A stretch of DNA of 35,055 nt from Klenkia sp. PcliD-1-E (GCF_024124375.1 NZ_JAMXRZ010000037.1:1-35055); one strand, 5' to 3'. Shown: positions 16,146-24,211, numbered from the stretch's first letter. Made by a program: numbers and translations. Notes: a model not told the origin generated them from the letters alone.

Positions 16146-16826
16146 GTGGTGAAGGTGCTGCTGGTCGACGACGAGGTCGGCCTCGCCCACGCCATCGCCC
16201 GGGGGCTGCGTGCCGAGGGTCACTCCGTCGATCTCGCTCACGACGGGATCAGCGGTCGGGACGCCGCCCAGGAGGGCGGCTACGACGTGGTGGTGCTGGA
16301 CATCATGCTGCCGGGACTGCACGGCTACCGGGTGCTGGAGGAGCTGCGCGACTCCGGGGTCACCACCCCGGTGATGATGCTCAGCGCGAAGGACGGCGAG
16401 TACGACCAGGCCGACGCCTTCGACCTGGGCGCGGACGACTACCTCACCAAGCCATTCTCCTTCCTCCTGCTCACCGCCCGCCTGCGGGCACTGGCCCGGC
16501 GGGCCCGCACCGGCCCGTCCCTCGTCCTGCGTGCCGGGGACCTCGTGCTGGACCCCACCCGGCACCGGGTGAGCCGAGGCAGCGCCGAGATCGCGCTCAC
16601 CCCTCGCGAGTTCGCGCTCCTCACCTACCTCATGGAGCGGCCCGACAGGGCGCTGAGCAAGCTGACGATCCTGCAGGAGGTCTGGGACGACGCCTTCGAC
16701 GGGGACGTCAACAACGTCGAGATCTACGTGGGCTACCTGCGCCGCAAGATCGACGTGCCTTTCGGCCGGGCCAGCATCCGCACCGTCCGCGGCGTGGGCT
16801 ACCTGTTCGACGCCTCCGGCGGCTGA
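16146..16826 (+). CDS. OmpR/PhoB-family response regulator 3
   Basis: A 226-residue regulator with Asp8-Asp9, phosphoacceptor Asp52 in VVLDIMLPG, LSAK (Ser80 in place of the usual Thr) and DDYLTKPF (Lys102). The winged helix ends IRTVRGVGYLFDAS. The start is GTG 16146 or the next codon, also GTG. It follows copy D of COG4705 and so may be placed under regulator 2, making a cascade. Unusually, its partner kinase is on the opposite strand, and the two 3' ends overlap by 28 bp. Confidence 0.93.
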   Translation: MVKVLLVDDEVGLAHAIARGLRAEGHSVDLAHDGISGRDAAQEGGYDVVVLDIMLPGLHGYRVLEELRDSGVTTPVMMLSAKDGEYDQADAFDLGADDYLTKPFSFLLLTARLRALARRARTGPSLVLRAGDLVLDPTRHRVSRGSAEIALTPREFALLTYLMERPDRALSKLTILQEVWDDAFDGDVNNVEIYVGYLRRKIDVPFGRASIRTVRGVGYLFDASGG

Positions 16827-18217
16827 GCAGGCAGCCGGACCAGCAGCCGAGCACCGGGGAGTACGTCCGGGTCGGTGAACTCCACGTGCCCGCCGTGGGC
16901 CAGCACGACTTCCCGGACGATGGCCAACCCGAGCCCTGACCCCCCGTCGCCGCGGGCCCGGGCCTCGTCGAGCCGGACGAACCGGCCGAACACCCGTTCC
17001 CGATCCGCTGCGGCCACCCCGGGTCCGTCGTCCTCGACGGCCAGCCACGCACCGCCAGCCGCCCCACCGGCGGCCGGTCCGCTCGTCAGGTGCAGCCGGC
17101 CACGGCTGTGCCGGACCGCGTTGTCCACGGCGTTGCGCACCACCCGAGCCAGGGCCGCCGGGTCGCCCCAGGCGCGAGCGGCTGCCAGGTCACCGGTCAC
17201 CACGAGACCCGGCTGTGCTCTCAGTCGGGAACGCTCGGCAGCGAGGAGGTCGTCGAGGTCGACGTCCTGCCGCCGGCCCACCCGGTGATGCCCCTCGTCG
17301 GCGCTGGCCAGGGTCAGCATGTCGCTCACCAACCGTTCCAACCGCGCGACCTCGCCCAGGACGAGGTCGTGCATCGGATCGGGTGGGCCGACCCGGCGGG
17401 CGACCTCGGTCTGGGTACGGATGGTCGCGATCGGGCTGCGCAGCTCGTGGCCGGCGTCGGAGACGAACGCACGTTGCTGGGCCACCGACGTCTCCAGGCG
17501 TGCCAGCATCGCGTTCATCGTCGTGGCCAGCGCGGCGATCTCGTCCCGGGTCCGCGGCTGGGGCACACGAGCGGACAGGTCCGCGGCCCCGATCCGAGCG
17601 GTCCGGGCCCGGATGACCTCCACCGGCCGCAGTGCCCGGCCCACCGACCACCAGGTGGCCAGCGCGACGACGACCAGCAGCACCGGCACCCCCACCGCGG
17701 CCAGCCGGGCCACCAGGGCCTGCGCGTTCTCCGCTACGGCCAGCGACTGCACGGCGACCACCCGGTCCGCCCCGCTGCTGCTGGGTACCCCGAGCACGAC
17801 GAGGCGGAAGGTGTCGCCGGGCTCGCCGACCACGGCGCCGTCCACCTGCCCCGACTCCTGATGCCCGGGGCCGGGGGTCAGACCGGTCAGGGCAGGCACC
17901 CCGGCCAGGTCGGTGCTGGCGGCCACCACCGTGTCCCCGCGGAGCACCTGCACCATCGCACCGTCCTCGGAGCCGCTGATCTGCAGGCCCCCCGAACCGT
18001 TCAGCCGGAGGTCGGCGGCCACCTCCTGCACCCGCGTGCTCGCCGATGCCGTCACGGTGTCCTGCACGGTGCGGCCCACCAGCACGACGAGGACCGCGGC
18101 CGCCAACGCCAGAGCGACGGCCACCACGGCGACGGCAGCGGCCGTGGCCCGGGCGCGCATGCCCACCCGGCCCGACGGCAGGTCGCCCTCCATCACCTCG
18201 GCTGGGGTGGTCTGCAC
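16799..18217 (-). CDS. Sensor histidine kinase 3
   Basis: A 472-residue membrane kinase: TM1 about 24-48, extracytoplasmic sensor about 50-165, TM2 about 172-192, HAMP about 193-245. The H box is FVSDAGHELRSPIATI with phosphoacceptor His257. N box RNAVDNAVRHS, G1 EDDGPGV, F box FGRFVRLD and G2 GGSGLGLAIVRE are all intact. I start at GTG 18217 because TAACCT precedes it by 6 nt (leaderless); ATG 18193 is an alternative. Convergent with regulator 3 and divergent from the PepSY gene, which is a likely target of the system. Confidence 0.92.
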   Translation of the reverse strand: MQTTPAEVMEGDLPSGRVGMRARATAAAVAVVAVALALAAAVLVVLVGRTVQDTVTASASTRVQEVAADLRLNGSGGLQISGSEDGAMVQVLRGDTVVAASTDLAGVPALTGLTPGPGHQESGQVDGAVVGEPGDTFRLVVLGVPSSSGADRVVAVQSLAVAENAQALVARLAAVGVPVLLVVVALATWWSVGRALRPVEVIRARTARIGAADLSARVPQPRTRDEIAALATTMNAMLARLETSVAQQRAFVSDAGHELRSPIATIRTQTEVARRVGPPDPMHDLVLGEVARLERLVSDMLTLASADEGHHRVGRRQDVDLDDLLAAERSRLRAQPGLVVTGDLAAARAWGDPAALARVVRNAVDNAVRHSRGRLHLTSGPAAGGAAGGAWLAVEDDGPGVAAADRERVFGRFVRLDEARARGDGGSGLGLAIVREVVLAHGGHVEFTDPDVLPGARLLVRLPAQPPEASNR

Positions 18218-18281
18218 AACGGCAGGTTAGGTGCGTGGCCCCGTCGTCCGGCGGCCGTCAGCTGAGGAGATCCACAGCGAG

Positions 18282-18314
18282 CACAGCTGCGTCTCAGCAC
18301 CCGCGACGGATGGT
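18282..18314 (+). promoter_or_regulatory. Regulated promoter of the PepSY gene
   Basis: CACAGC (18282-18287), 5 bp, CTCAGC (18293-18298), 10 bp, GATGGT (18309-18314) as -10. The geometry is identical to promoters A-D (11-bp repeat, 10 bp to the -10), but the hexamers differ, fitting a related regulator, most simply regulator 3. Confidence 0.55.
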
Positions 18315-18321
18315 GATGGCA

Positions 18322-18340
18322 CAGAGCGGGACCCGCTCTG
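18322..18340. promoter_or_regulatory. 19-bp palindrome at the 5' end of the PepSY transcript
   Basis: CAGAGCGGG-A-CCCGCTCTG, perfect 9-bp arms around a single central base, begins about 8 bp after the -10 and ends 18 bp before the GTG. It would be a dimeric-repressor operator or a 5' UTR hairpin close to the ribosome site. Confidence 0.5.
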
Positions 18341-18358
18341 CTACATCGAGGAGGAACC

Positions 18359-18946
18359 GTGAAGCTCCGTCTGACCAAGGGCAAGCTCGCCGCCGCCGGC
18401 ATCGCCACCGCACTCGCCATCGGTGGCGGTGCCTCCATCGCCGCAGCCAGCGGCCCCGACACCGCCGCCACGTCGACCACCGCCACCTCCGACCAGGTCG
18501 GCGCCGACCAGGCCGACAGCGGTCAGGCCGACGGGGAGACCGCCGACGGCCCCGACGGCGGCCCCGGCAGCGAGCAGGACGCCGCGGACCCGACCTTCAC
18601 CGGCACCGTCCCTGCCCCGGCCGCCACCGAGGTGCCTGACGGGCAGGAAGCCGCAGGCAGCGACGGCGCCGAGCAGGCCGCCCTCCAGGCCCTTGCGACG
18701 GTCACCCAGGCCCAGGCCGAGCAGGCCGCGCTCGCCGCGGTCCCCGGCTCGGTGACCGAGACCGACCTGGACGCCGAGAACGGCTACGTCGTCTACAGCG
18801 TCGAGGTCAACGGCGCCGACGGCACCGTCACCGAGGTCACCGTGGACGCCGGGAACGGCAGCGTCCTCGCCCAGCAGGCGGGCCAGGCCCACGACCCGGC
18901 CGATGCCCCCGACCAGCCCGAGGGTGCCGGCGACCCGCAGGACTGA
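18359..18946 (+). CDS. Secreted PepSY-domain protein
   Basis: A 195-residue exported protein. A basic start (MKLRLTKGK) and hydrophobic stretch (about 10-30, ending AIAAAS-like) form a signal peptide. A low-complexity Asp/Gly/Ala/Glu-rich linker fills about 35-100, then a PepSY domain (about 105-175) contains the AEQAALAAVPGSVTETDLD and VVYSVEVNGADGTVTEVTVD blocks. PepSY domains are thought to bind or inhibit peptides or proteases; here it is likely cell-surface or periplasmic-space located. GTG 18359 has a strong AGGAGGA site about 5 nt upstream. PepSY genes commonly accompany two-component systems in actinobacteria, consistent with kinase 3 next door. Confidence 0.88.
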   Translation: MKLRLTKGKLAAAGIATALAIGGGASIAAASGPDTAATSTTATSDQVGADQADSGQADGETADGPDGGPGSEQDAADPTFTGTVPAPAATEVPDGQEAAGSDGAEQAALQALATVTQAQAEQAALAAVPGSVTETDLDAENGYVVYSVEVNGADGTVTEVTVDAGNGSVLAQQAGQAHDPADAPDQPEGAGDPQD

Positions 18947-18958
18947 ACCGTACCGGAC

Positions 18959-18997
18959 CAGGACGGGCGCCGAATCGATGCTCCGGCGCCCGTCCTG
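18959..18997 (+). terminator. Terminator of the PepSY gene
   Basis: A perfect 14-bp stem (18959-18972 with 18984-18997, core GGACGGGCGCCG) and an 11-nt loop, 13 bp after the stop codon. No T-run follows, which is usual in this GC range. Confidence 0.75.
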
Positions 18998-19006
18998 CAT
19001 CGAATC

Positions 19007-19034
19007 TCTGGTTCGAGTCCAAGCGGGGGAGCCA
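19007..19034 (+). other. tRNA 3'-end fragment (att-like scar 1)
   Basis: T-arm with loop TTCGAGT, acceptor strand CGGGGGA, discriminator G and CCA, as in actinobacterial tRNA-Asn 3' ends. The T-stem is imperfect (TCTGG against CCAAG). No D-arm, anticodon arm or 5' acceptor strand lies upstream, so this is not a functional tRNA. It aligns without gaps to the copy at 28081, 9,074 bp away, and both continue into the same hairpin. Confidence 0.7.
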
Positions 19035-19039
19035 CCACG

Positions 19040-19069
19040 CAGGGCCCGGCGCACACGCGCCGGGCCCTG
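19040..19069 (-). terminator. Hairpin terminator after ABC/thioesterase operon
   Basis: Perfect 13-bp arms (core GGGCCCGGCGC / GCGCCGGGCCC) with loop ACAC, 58 bp beyond the minus-strand thioesterase stop. Probably a bidirectional terminator, and also the segment normally following the tRNA. Confidence 0.7.
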
Positions 19070-19127
19070 TGCGCGTCGTCCCGGGCCGGCGTCCTCGTCG
19101 GGGGCGTCGAGCAGGGAGGGGTCGCGG

Positions 19128-19538
19128 TCAGACCCAGGGCACGACGGTCTTGGTGATCTGGGCCCGGGCGACGACGACGTCGTCGACCTGGGCGACGGCG
19201 GTCAGGAAGGCGGTCCGCCGGCCCCGGCGGTCCAGGTGCGCGCTGGCGTGCACGCAGACCCCGGCCGGGGCCGCGGACACCAGCTGCAGGGCGACGGCAT
19301 GGGACACCGCGTGCTCGTCGGGGGCCAGGGACGGGGCCAGGGCGAGGTAGGCGGCAACCTCCATGGCGGCCGACAGCGCCGATGCGTGCGCGCCGCCGGC
19401 GCCGTTGGCGGCCAGACCCTCGACGGGGAGCCGTACTCCGGCCTCGGGGCGGGCGGGGTCGAGCAGCTGCACCCCCAGAGCTGCGGTCAGCGGCACGGCC
19501 AGCACGAACCGGGCGCGGTCCCGGGCCGGGGAGGTCAC
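19128..19538 (-). CDS. Hotdog-fold (PaaI-like) thioesterase-like protein, copy 2
   Basis: A 136-residue hotdog protein, about 65% similar by eye to the one at 20948-21370. Shared blocks include LLDPARPEAGVRLPV, NGAGGAHASAL (where PaaI-type enzymes have HGG) and the C-terminal strand ARAQITKTVVPW. The usual catalytic Asp/Asn after the HGG-like turn is not obvious, so thioesterase activity is uncertain. GTG 19538 overlaps the stop of a 12-codon remnant (GTGA) just as the intact copy overlaps the ATPase stop. This is the surviving tail of a duplicated operon. Confidence 0.75.
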   Translation of the reverse strand: MTSPARDRARFVLAVPLTAALGVQLLDPARPEAGVRLPVEGLAANGAGGAHASALSAAMEVAAYLALAPSLAPDEHAVSHAVALQLVSAAPAGVCVHASAHLDRRGRRTAFLTAVAQVDDVVVARAQITKTVVPWV

Positions 19539-19605
19539 AGGTCACCTGCGGCGGTCAGGTCGGTGAGCATCATGGGGTGTCCTTCCCCGCCCGGCGGCGG
19601 TCCAG
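19535..19605 (-). pseudogene. Remnant of ABC permease end and ATPase gene (internal deletion)
   Basis: Bases 19571-19605 match 22468-22502 with one mismatch in 35: the last codons of permease 2 (RRRAGKDTP and stop) with the ATPase ATG. Straight after comes a 12-residue frame (MMLTDLTAAGDL) that ends, like the intact ATPase (VLLVAAADL), in a GTGA overlap with a thioesterase gene. So nearly all of the ATPase has been deleted between its start and end in this copy. Confidence 0.7.
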
Positions 19606-19664
19606 CCCGGGGACGAGGCGCCTCGGAGAGGGTGCGCGGCCCCGTCGTCGTCCGCACGCGCTGG

Positions 19665-20906
19665 TCACCGGCGGTGGTCGCGGCCGGACCGGAGGATTGT
19701 GCGGCCAATGAGCCCCACTGCGACGACCACGAGCCCGGTGAGGACCGAGGCCGCGGGGAGCGAGACGGCGAGCACCAGGCAGCCGAGGAAGCCCAGCCCG
19801 GGCACCCACCGGGCCGGGCGGCCCGCGCGCGGCAGGGTCCAGGCCGCGGCGTTCGCGACGGAGTAGTAGAGGAGGACGCCGAACGACGATGCCCCGATGA
19901 CGACGGTCAGGTCACCGACCAGCACCAGGACGCAGACCGCGACGGCCAGGGCCGCGTGCGCGACGGCCGGCGTCCCGCTGCGGGGCTGGACGCGGGCGAG
20001 GGCGGAGGGCAGGTCGCGCTCCCGCGCCATGGCCAGTGCGGTGCGGGTGACCCCGGCGACCAGGCCGAGCAGCGCCCCGCAGGCCGCGGTCACCGCGCCG
20101 GCGGTCGCCACCCAGGCCAGGTCAGGAACCGGTCCCGCCCGGACGGCGTCGGCCAGCGGGGCCACCGACCGGGCCAGCTCGGCCGGGCCGAGCACCGCCA
20201 GCACGACCACCCCGACGACGGCGTACAGCGCCAACGCCAGCCCGAGGGCGAGGGACACCGCGCGCGGGATCGTGCGGCCGGGGTCGCGCACCTCCTCGGC
20301 GAGGGTGGCGATCCGGGCGTACCCGGCGAACGCGAAGAACAGCAGCCCCGCCGCGGTCAGCACCCCGCCGGGACCGCCGATGGCCATGGTGTCCGGGGCC
20401 GCGCCTGCGGGCAGCGCACTCAGCACCACGACCGCCAGCGCCGTCAGGGTGAGCGCCAGCAGCACCCGGGTGACGCGGGCGGTGCGGGTGATGCCGGCGG
20501 AGTCCACCGCGACCAGCACCAGGACCGTCCCGAGGGCGACCGGCCGAGCCTGGCCGGGCCAGAGGTAGGCGCCCACCGTGAGCGCCATCGCCGCGCACGA
20601 CGCGGTCTTGCCGACCACGAACGCCCAGCCGGCCAGGAAGCCCGGCCACGGCCCGAGCCGGTCACGGCCGAAGGCGTAGGCCCCGCCGGAGACCGGCAGA
20701 TGCACGGCGAGGGCCGCGGTGCTGGTCGCGTTGCACCAGGCGACGACGGCGGCGACCGCGAGACCGGCCAGCAGCCACCATCCGGCAACGGCGGCCGCAG
20801 GCGCCCAGACGGCGAACACCCCGGCACCGAGCATCGAGCCCAGCCCGATGGCGACGGCGTCCCGGGTGGTCAGCCGTCGCCTCAGCCCCCCAGCTCCCGC
20901 TGCCAC
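19665..20906 (-). CDS. APC-superfamily amino acid/polyamine permease
   Basis: A 413-residue transporter with about 12 helices. The N-terminus has the APC signature GLGSMLGAGVFAVW (helix 1 unwinding region), followed by the HLPVSGGAYAFGRDRLG segment before helix 3, and EEVRDPGRTIPRA in the loop typical of the family. Likely an amino acid or amine:proton symporter or exchanger. I use GTG 20906 (MAAGAGGLRRRL), 41 bp after the thioesterase stop; the frame stays open upstream through other genes, without a better start. It lies between the intact ABC operon and its decayed copy, so it may have been duplicated or inserted with them. Confidence 0.85.
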   Translation of the reverse strand: MAAGAGGLRRRLTTRDAVAIGLGSMLGAGVFAVWAPAAAVAGWWLLAGLAVAAVVAWCNATSTAALAVHLPVSGGAYAFGRDRLGPWPGFLAGWAFVVGKTASCAAMALTVGAYLWPGQARPVALGTVLVLVAVDSAGITRTARVTRVLLALTLTALAVVVLSALPAGAAPDTMAIGGPGGVLTAAGLLFFAFAGYARIATLAEEVRDPGRTIPRAVSLALGLALALYAVVGVVVLAVLGPAELARSVAPLADAVRAGPVPDLAWVATAGAVTAACGALLGLVAGVTRTALAMARERDLPSALARVQPRSGTPAVAHAALAVAVCVLVLVGDLTVVIGASSFGVLLYYSVANAAAWTLPRAGRPARWVPGLGFLGCLVLAVSLPAASVLTGLVVVAVGLIGRTILRSGRDHRR

Positions 20907-20947
20907 GAGGAGATGGTGGACCGTCGACCCGACCCCGGCGTCGGCGA

Positions 20948-21370
20948 TCAGGACCAGGGCACCACGGACATGGTGATCCGGGCCCGTGCGACGAGGTCGT
21001 CGCCGAGGCGGGCCACGGCGGACAGGGTGGCCGTCCGCGGCTCGCGGCGGTCCAGGTCCGCCGTCGCCTCCACCCACACCCCGGCCGGGGCCGCCCCGAG
21101 CAGCTGCAGCGCCACCACGTGCGGGACCGCGTGCTCGTCGGCGGTCAGGGACGGCGCCAGTGCGAGGTAGGCGGCCAGCTCGAGGGCGCCGACCAGTGCG
21201 GAGGCGTGCGCGCTGCCCGCCCCGTTCCCGGTCAGCCCCGACACGGGCAGCCGGACGCCAGCCTCGGGGTGGGCCGGTTCGAGCAGCTGCAGCCCGAGGA
21301 CGGCGACGAGCGGCACGGACAGCGCCAGGTGGGCACGGTCCAGCGCCGCCGTGGTCTGCGGGGCGGTCAC
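20948..21370 (-). CDS. Hotdog-fold (PaaI-like) thioesterase-like protein, copy 1
   Basis: A 140-residue hotdog protein; GTG 21370 overlaps the ATPase stop (GTGA), so it is translated with the transporter. Key blocks: LLEPAHPEAGVRLPV, NGAGSAHASALV, and ARARITMSVVPWS. Its close tie to an ABC importer suggests that the imported substrate, or a product, is handled as a thioester or aromatic acid; that is inference. The paralogue is at 19128. Confidence 0.78.
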   Translation of the reverse strand: MTAPQTTAALDRAHLALSVPLVAVLGLQLLEPAHPEAGVRLPVSGLTGNGAGSAHASALVGALELAAYLALAPSLTADEHAVPHVVALQLLGAAPAGVWVEATADLDRREPRTATLSAVARLGDDLVARARITMSVVPWS

Positions 21371-22470
21371 AGGTCGGCCGCCGCGACGAGCAGGACCGGC
21401 CGGTCGGTGGGGGAGACGTGCACGGCGGTGCCGGGGACGAGGTGGGTGGACTCGGTGCTGACAACGTCCGCGGCCACCTCGGTGCCGTCGGGCAGGGCGG
21501 CGGTGATGCGGGTGGTGCCGCCGGAGAACGTGCGGGTGACCACCCGTCCCGTGGCTCGTTCGTCGGCCCGGACCAGCACCTGCTCCGGGCGCAGCAGCGC
21601 GACGACGTCCCCGGTCGGCACCGGACCGGCGACGGGCCGGGTGGTGCCGAGCAGGTCGACCGCGCCGTCGGGCCGCTTGGTGGCCGGCACCGCACTGGTG
21701 GTGCCCACGAAGCGGGCGACGAAGGAGGTGGTGGGCCGGGAGTACAGCTCGTCGGGGGTGGCGACCTGCTCCAGCTTCCCGGCCCGCAGGACGGCGACCC
21801 GGTCGGCGACCGAGAGCGCCTCGGCCTGGTCGTGGGTGACGAAGACGGTCGTGGTGCCGAGCTCCAGCTGGATGCGCCTGATCTCCTCGCGCAGCTGCAC
21901 CCGTACCTGGGCGTCCAGCGCCGACAGGGGTTCGTCGAGCAGCAGGACCTGCGGGGCGACGGCCAGGGCCCGGGCCAGCGCGACCCGCTGCTGCTGGCCG
22001 CCGGAGAGCTGGTGGGGGTAGCGGCCGCCCCGGTCGGCGAGGCCGACGAGCTCGAGCAGCTCGGCCGCCCGCGCCTGCCGCTCCCTCGCGGGACGGCGGC
22101 GGACCTGCAGGCCGTAGGCGACGTTCTCCGCGGCGGTGAGGTTGGGGAACAGGCTGTAGGCCTGGAAGACCATGCCCGTGCCCCGCTTCGCCGGTGGGGT
22201 GCCGGTGACGTCCCGGCCGCCGATGAGCACCTGTCCGGCGTCCGGTCGCTCGAAGCCGGCGATCGCCCGCAGGGCCGTGGTCTTCCCGCACCCGGACGGC
22301 CCCAGCAGGGCCAGGAACTCCCCGCCGGCGATGTCGAGCTCCAGCCCGTCGAGGGCCAGGACGTCGCCGTAGCGACGAATCAACCCCGACAGCCGCACGC
22401 CGACCCCGCCGCGGTCGGCGGGGTCCGCCGCGGCCGGTGGGGTGGTCGGGTGGTCAGTGGTGGCGGTCAT
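21367..22470 (-). CDS. ABC importer ATPase (Fe3+/polyamine/phosphonate type)
   Basis: A 367-residue ATPase with Walker A GPSGCGKTT (57-65), Q loop VFQ (Q103), signature LSGGQQQR (155-162), Walker B VLLLDEP (175-181), D loop SALD and H loop VTHD (His213). The C-terminal 120 residues form a TOBE-type regulatory domain. It is most like the PotA/FbpC/PhnT class. ATG 22470 overlaps the permease 2 stop (ATGA). It should drive uptake with the two permeases and lipoprotein encoded upstream. Confidence 0.92.
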   Translation of the reverse strand: MTATTDHPTTPPAAADPADRGGVGVRLSGLIRRYGDVLALDGLELDIAGGEFLALLGPSGCGKTTALRAIAGFERPDAGQVLIGGRDVTGTPPAKRGTGMVFQAYSLFPNLTAAENVAYGLQVRRRPARERQARAAELLELVGLADRGGRYPHQLSGGQQQRVALARALAVAPQVLLLDEPLSALDAQVRVQLREEIRRIQLELGTTTVFVTHDQAEALSVADRVAVLRAGKLEQVATPDELYSRPTTSFVARFVGTTSAVPATKRPDGAVDLLGTTRPVAGPVPTGDVVALLRPEQVLVRADERATGRVVTRTFSGGTTRITAALPDGTEVAADVVSTESTHLVPGTAVHVSPTDRPVLLVAAADL

Positions 22471-23333
22471 GGGGTGTCCTTCCCCGCGCGGCGGCGGTCC
22501 AGGGTGGAGATGAGCAGCAGCAGGCCCCAGGTGACCAGGAGGGACAGCACGGAGACCGAGACCGACAGCTGCGGCTGGGAGCCGGAGATCTCGACGATCC
22601 AGGTCGGGAAGGTCTGGAAGCCCAGCAGGGAGGCGATGGTGAACTCCCCGAGCACCAGGGCCACCGTCAGGAACGCGGCGTTGAGCACCGCCGTGCGCAG
22701 CACCGGGAGGACGACGCCGATCAGCACCCGCGGCCAGGAGGCGCCCAGGTTGCGGGCGGCCTCGGTCAGGGTGCGCAGGTCCACCGACCGGATACCGGCG
22801 TCCAGGGCCCGGTACACGAACGGCATGGCCAGGACGACGTAGACCAGCACGAGGATCCAGGGCAGCGCCGGCTCCTGGAGGGCGAAGAACGCCTCGGCCA
22901 GCGGGGTGCCGTAGAAGTAGTCCGGCGCCCAGGCCAGCACGCTGCGCACCCCGACGACCAGCGCGATCGGCGGCAGCATCAGCGGCAGCAGGGTCAGCAG
23001 CTCGACCGTGGCGCGCAGCCGGGGCAGCCGCAGGTCGACCAGCACCATCGTGGGCAGCATCAGCAGCAGAGCCAGGACGACGGTCAGCGCTGCGAGCAGC
23101 AGCGACCGGCCGAAGGCCTCGGCGAATCCGGGTGCGGTGGGCACCCCGGTGTAGAACCGGGCCGTCAGCTCGCCGTTGCTGCGGATGCTGAACCACACCG
23201 AGGCCGCGATCGGCACGAAGAAGTACAGCCCCAGGACGGCGAGCACCGCCCACCGCCACGCACCCCCGCGCCGTCGTGGTGCCGCCGCGGCGACCGTCTC
23301 CGCCGTCGGCGTGGTCGGCAGGGTCGCGGTCAC
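22467..23333 (-). CDS. ABC importer permease 2
   Basis: A 288-residue inner-membrane permease with about six helices and the EAA coupling motif EAARNLGASWPRVLIGVVLP (about 180-200). It fits the PotC/PhnV class in which each importer has two different permeases. The GTG at 23333 overlaps the permease 1 stop (GTGA); longer upstream frames lie within that gene and are not protein-like. Its last nine residues (RRAGKDTP region) recur in the decayed copy at 19574-19605. Confidence 0.88.
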   Translation of the reverse strand: MTATLPTTPTAETVAAAAPRRRGGAWRWAVLAVLGLYFFVPIAASVWFSIRSNGELTARFYTGVPTAPGFAEAFGRSLLLAALTVVLALLLMLPTMVLVDLRLPRLRATVELLTLLPLMLPPIALVVGVRSVLAWAPDYFYGTPLAEAFFALQEPALPWILVLVYVVLAMPFVYRALDAGIRSVDLRTLTEAARNLGASWPRVLIGVVLPVLRTAVLNAAFLTVALVLGEFTIASLLGFQTFPTWIVEISGSQPQLSVSVSVLSLLVTWGLLLLISTLDRRRAGKDTP

Positions 23334-24211
23334 CGCAGCCACCGCTGGGTGCGCCGCTGCACCCAGGTGTAGAAGATCAGCACCAGGCCGACCAGCACCA
23401 CCATGCCCAGCGCCAGGGCCTTCCCGACGTTCTCCGAGCCCACCAGCACGTTGGAGCTCAGCGCGTCGGCGATCTGCAGCGGCACCAACGGGATGCTCGA
23501 GCCCACCAGGGCGCGTGCGGTGGCGTAGGCGGCGAAGGAGGAGGCGAACAGCAGCATCGTGGCGCCGAGGACCGGCGGGGCCAGCACCGGTCCGCCCACC
23601 CGTCGCCAGTACTGCCAGGCGCTGGCGCCCAGGACGTCGGAGGCCTCCCGCCACTGCGGCCGCAGCCCCTCCAGCGCCGGGACGATGGTGAGCACCATCA
23701 GCGGGACGAGGAAGTACAGGTAGACCAGCGCCAACCCGGTCATGGAGTACAGGCTGAACCCGGCGAGCCCGACGCGGCCCAGCAGCGCGGTCACCACGCC
23801 GGCGTTGCCGATGGTGGCGATGAAGGCGAAGGCCAGCGGGATGCCGCCGAAGTTGGCCAGCACCCCCGAGGCGGTGAGCACGAGCCGACGGAGCAGCTGC
23901 CCGCGGCGGGCCTGCAGGACCGCGACGGCGAGGGCGAGCCCGAGGACCGCGCCGAGCACGGCGGTGATCGCGGACAGCTGCAGACTGCCCAGGTACGCCC
24001 GGCCGTAGGCGCCGCCGGTGACCGCGGTGACCGAGGCGGTCGACCAGGACTCCTCGTAGGTGACCGGGTCGGTGGCGCGGAAGGCCTCCACCGCCAGCAC
24101 CCCGACCGGGAGCAGCAGGAAGACGGCGAGGTAGCCGAAGAACGGGACGGTCCCGAGGAGGGCGAGCCGGTGCGCCCGCCCTCCCCGGGACCCCGTACGG
24201 GTGGTGCTCAG
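23330..24211 (-). CDS. ABC importer permease 1, apparent CTG start
   Basis: A 293-residue permease with about six helices; the cytoplasmic coupling motif is EASDVLGASAWQYWRRVGGPVL. PotB/PhnU class. There is no ATG, GTG or TTG between the lipoprotein stop and the first helix. The only codon giving a full N-terminus (LSTTRTGSRGGRAHRL, then TM1) is CTG 24211, whose CTGA overlaps the lipoprotein stop like the other junctions in this operon. The open frame extends to 26911, but that part is antisense to other genes. Confidence 0.85.
   Translation of the reverse strand: MSTTRTGSRGGRAHRLALLGTVPFFGYLAVFLLLPVGVLAVEAFRATDPVTYEESWSTASVTAVTGGAYGRAYLGSLQLSAITAVLGAVLGLALAVAVLQARRGQLLRRLVLTASGVLANFGGIPLAFAFIATIGNAGVVTALLGRVGLAGFSLYSMTGLALVYLYFLVPLMVLTIVPALEGLRPQWREASDVLGASAWQYWRRVGGPVLAPPVLGATMLLFASSFAAYATARALVGSSIPLVPLQIADALSSNVLVGSENVGKALALGMVVLVGLVLIFYTWVQRRTQRWLR

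Noticed and set aside
18793-19069. Frames containing GLEPE or DSNQ peptides around the tRNA fragments (also 27956-28540)
   Set aside because: These are translations of tRNA T-arm sequence and hairpin, a familiar annotation artefact.
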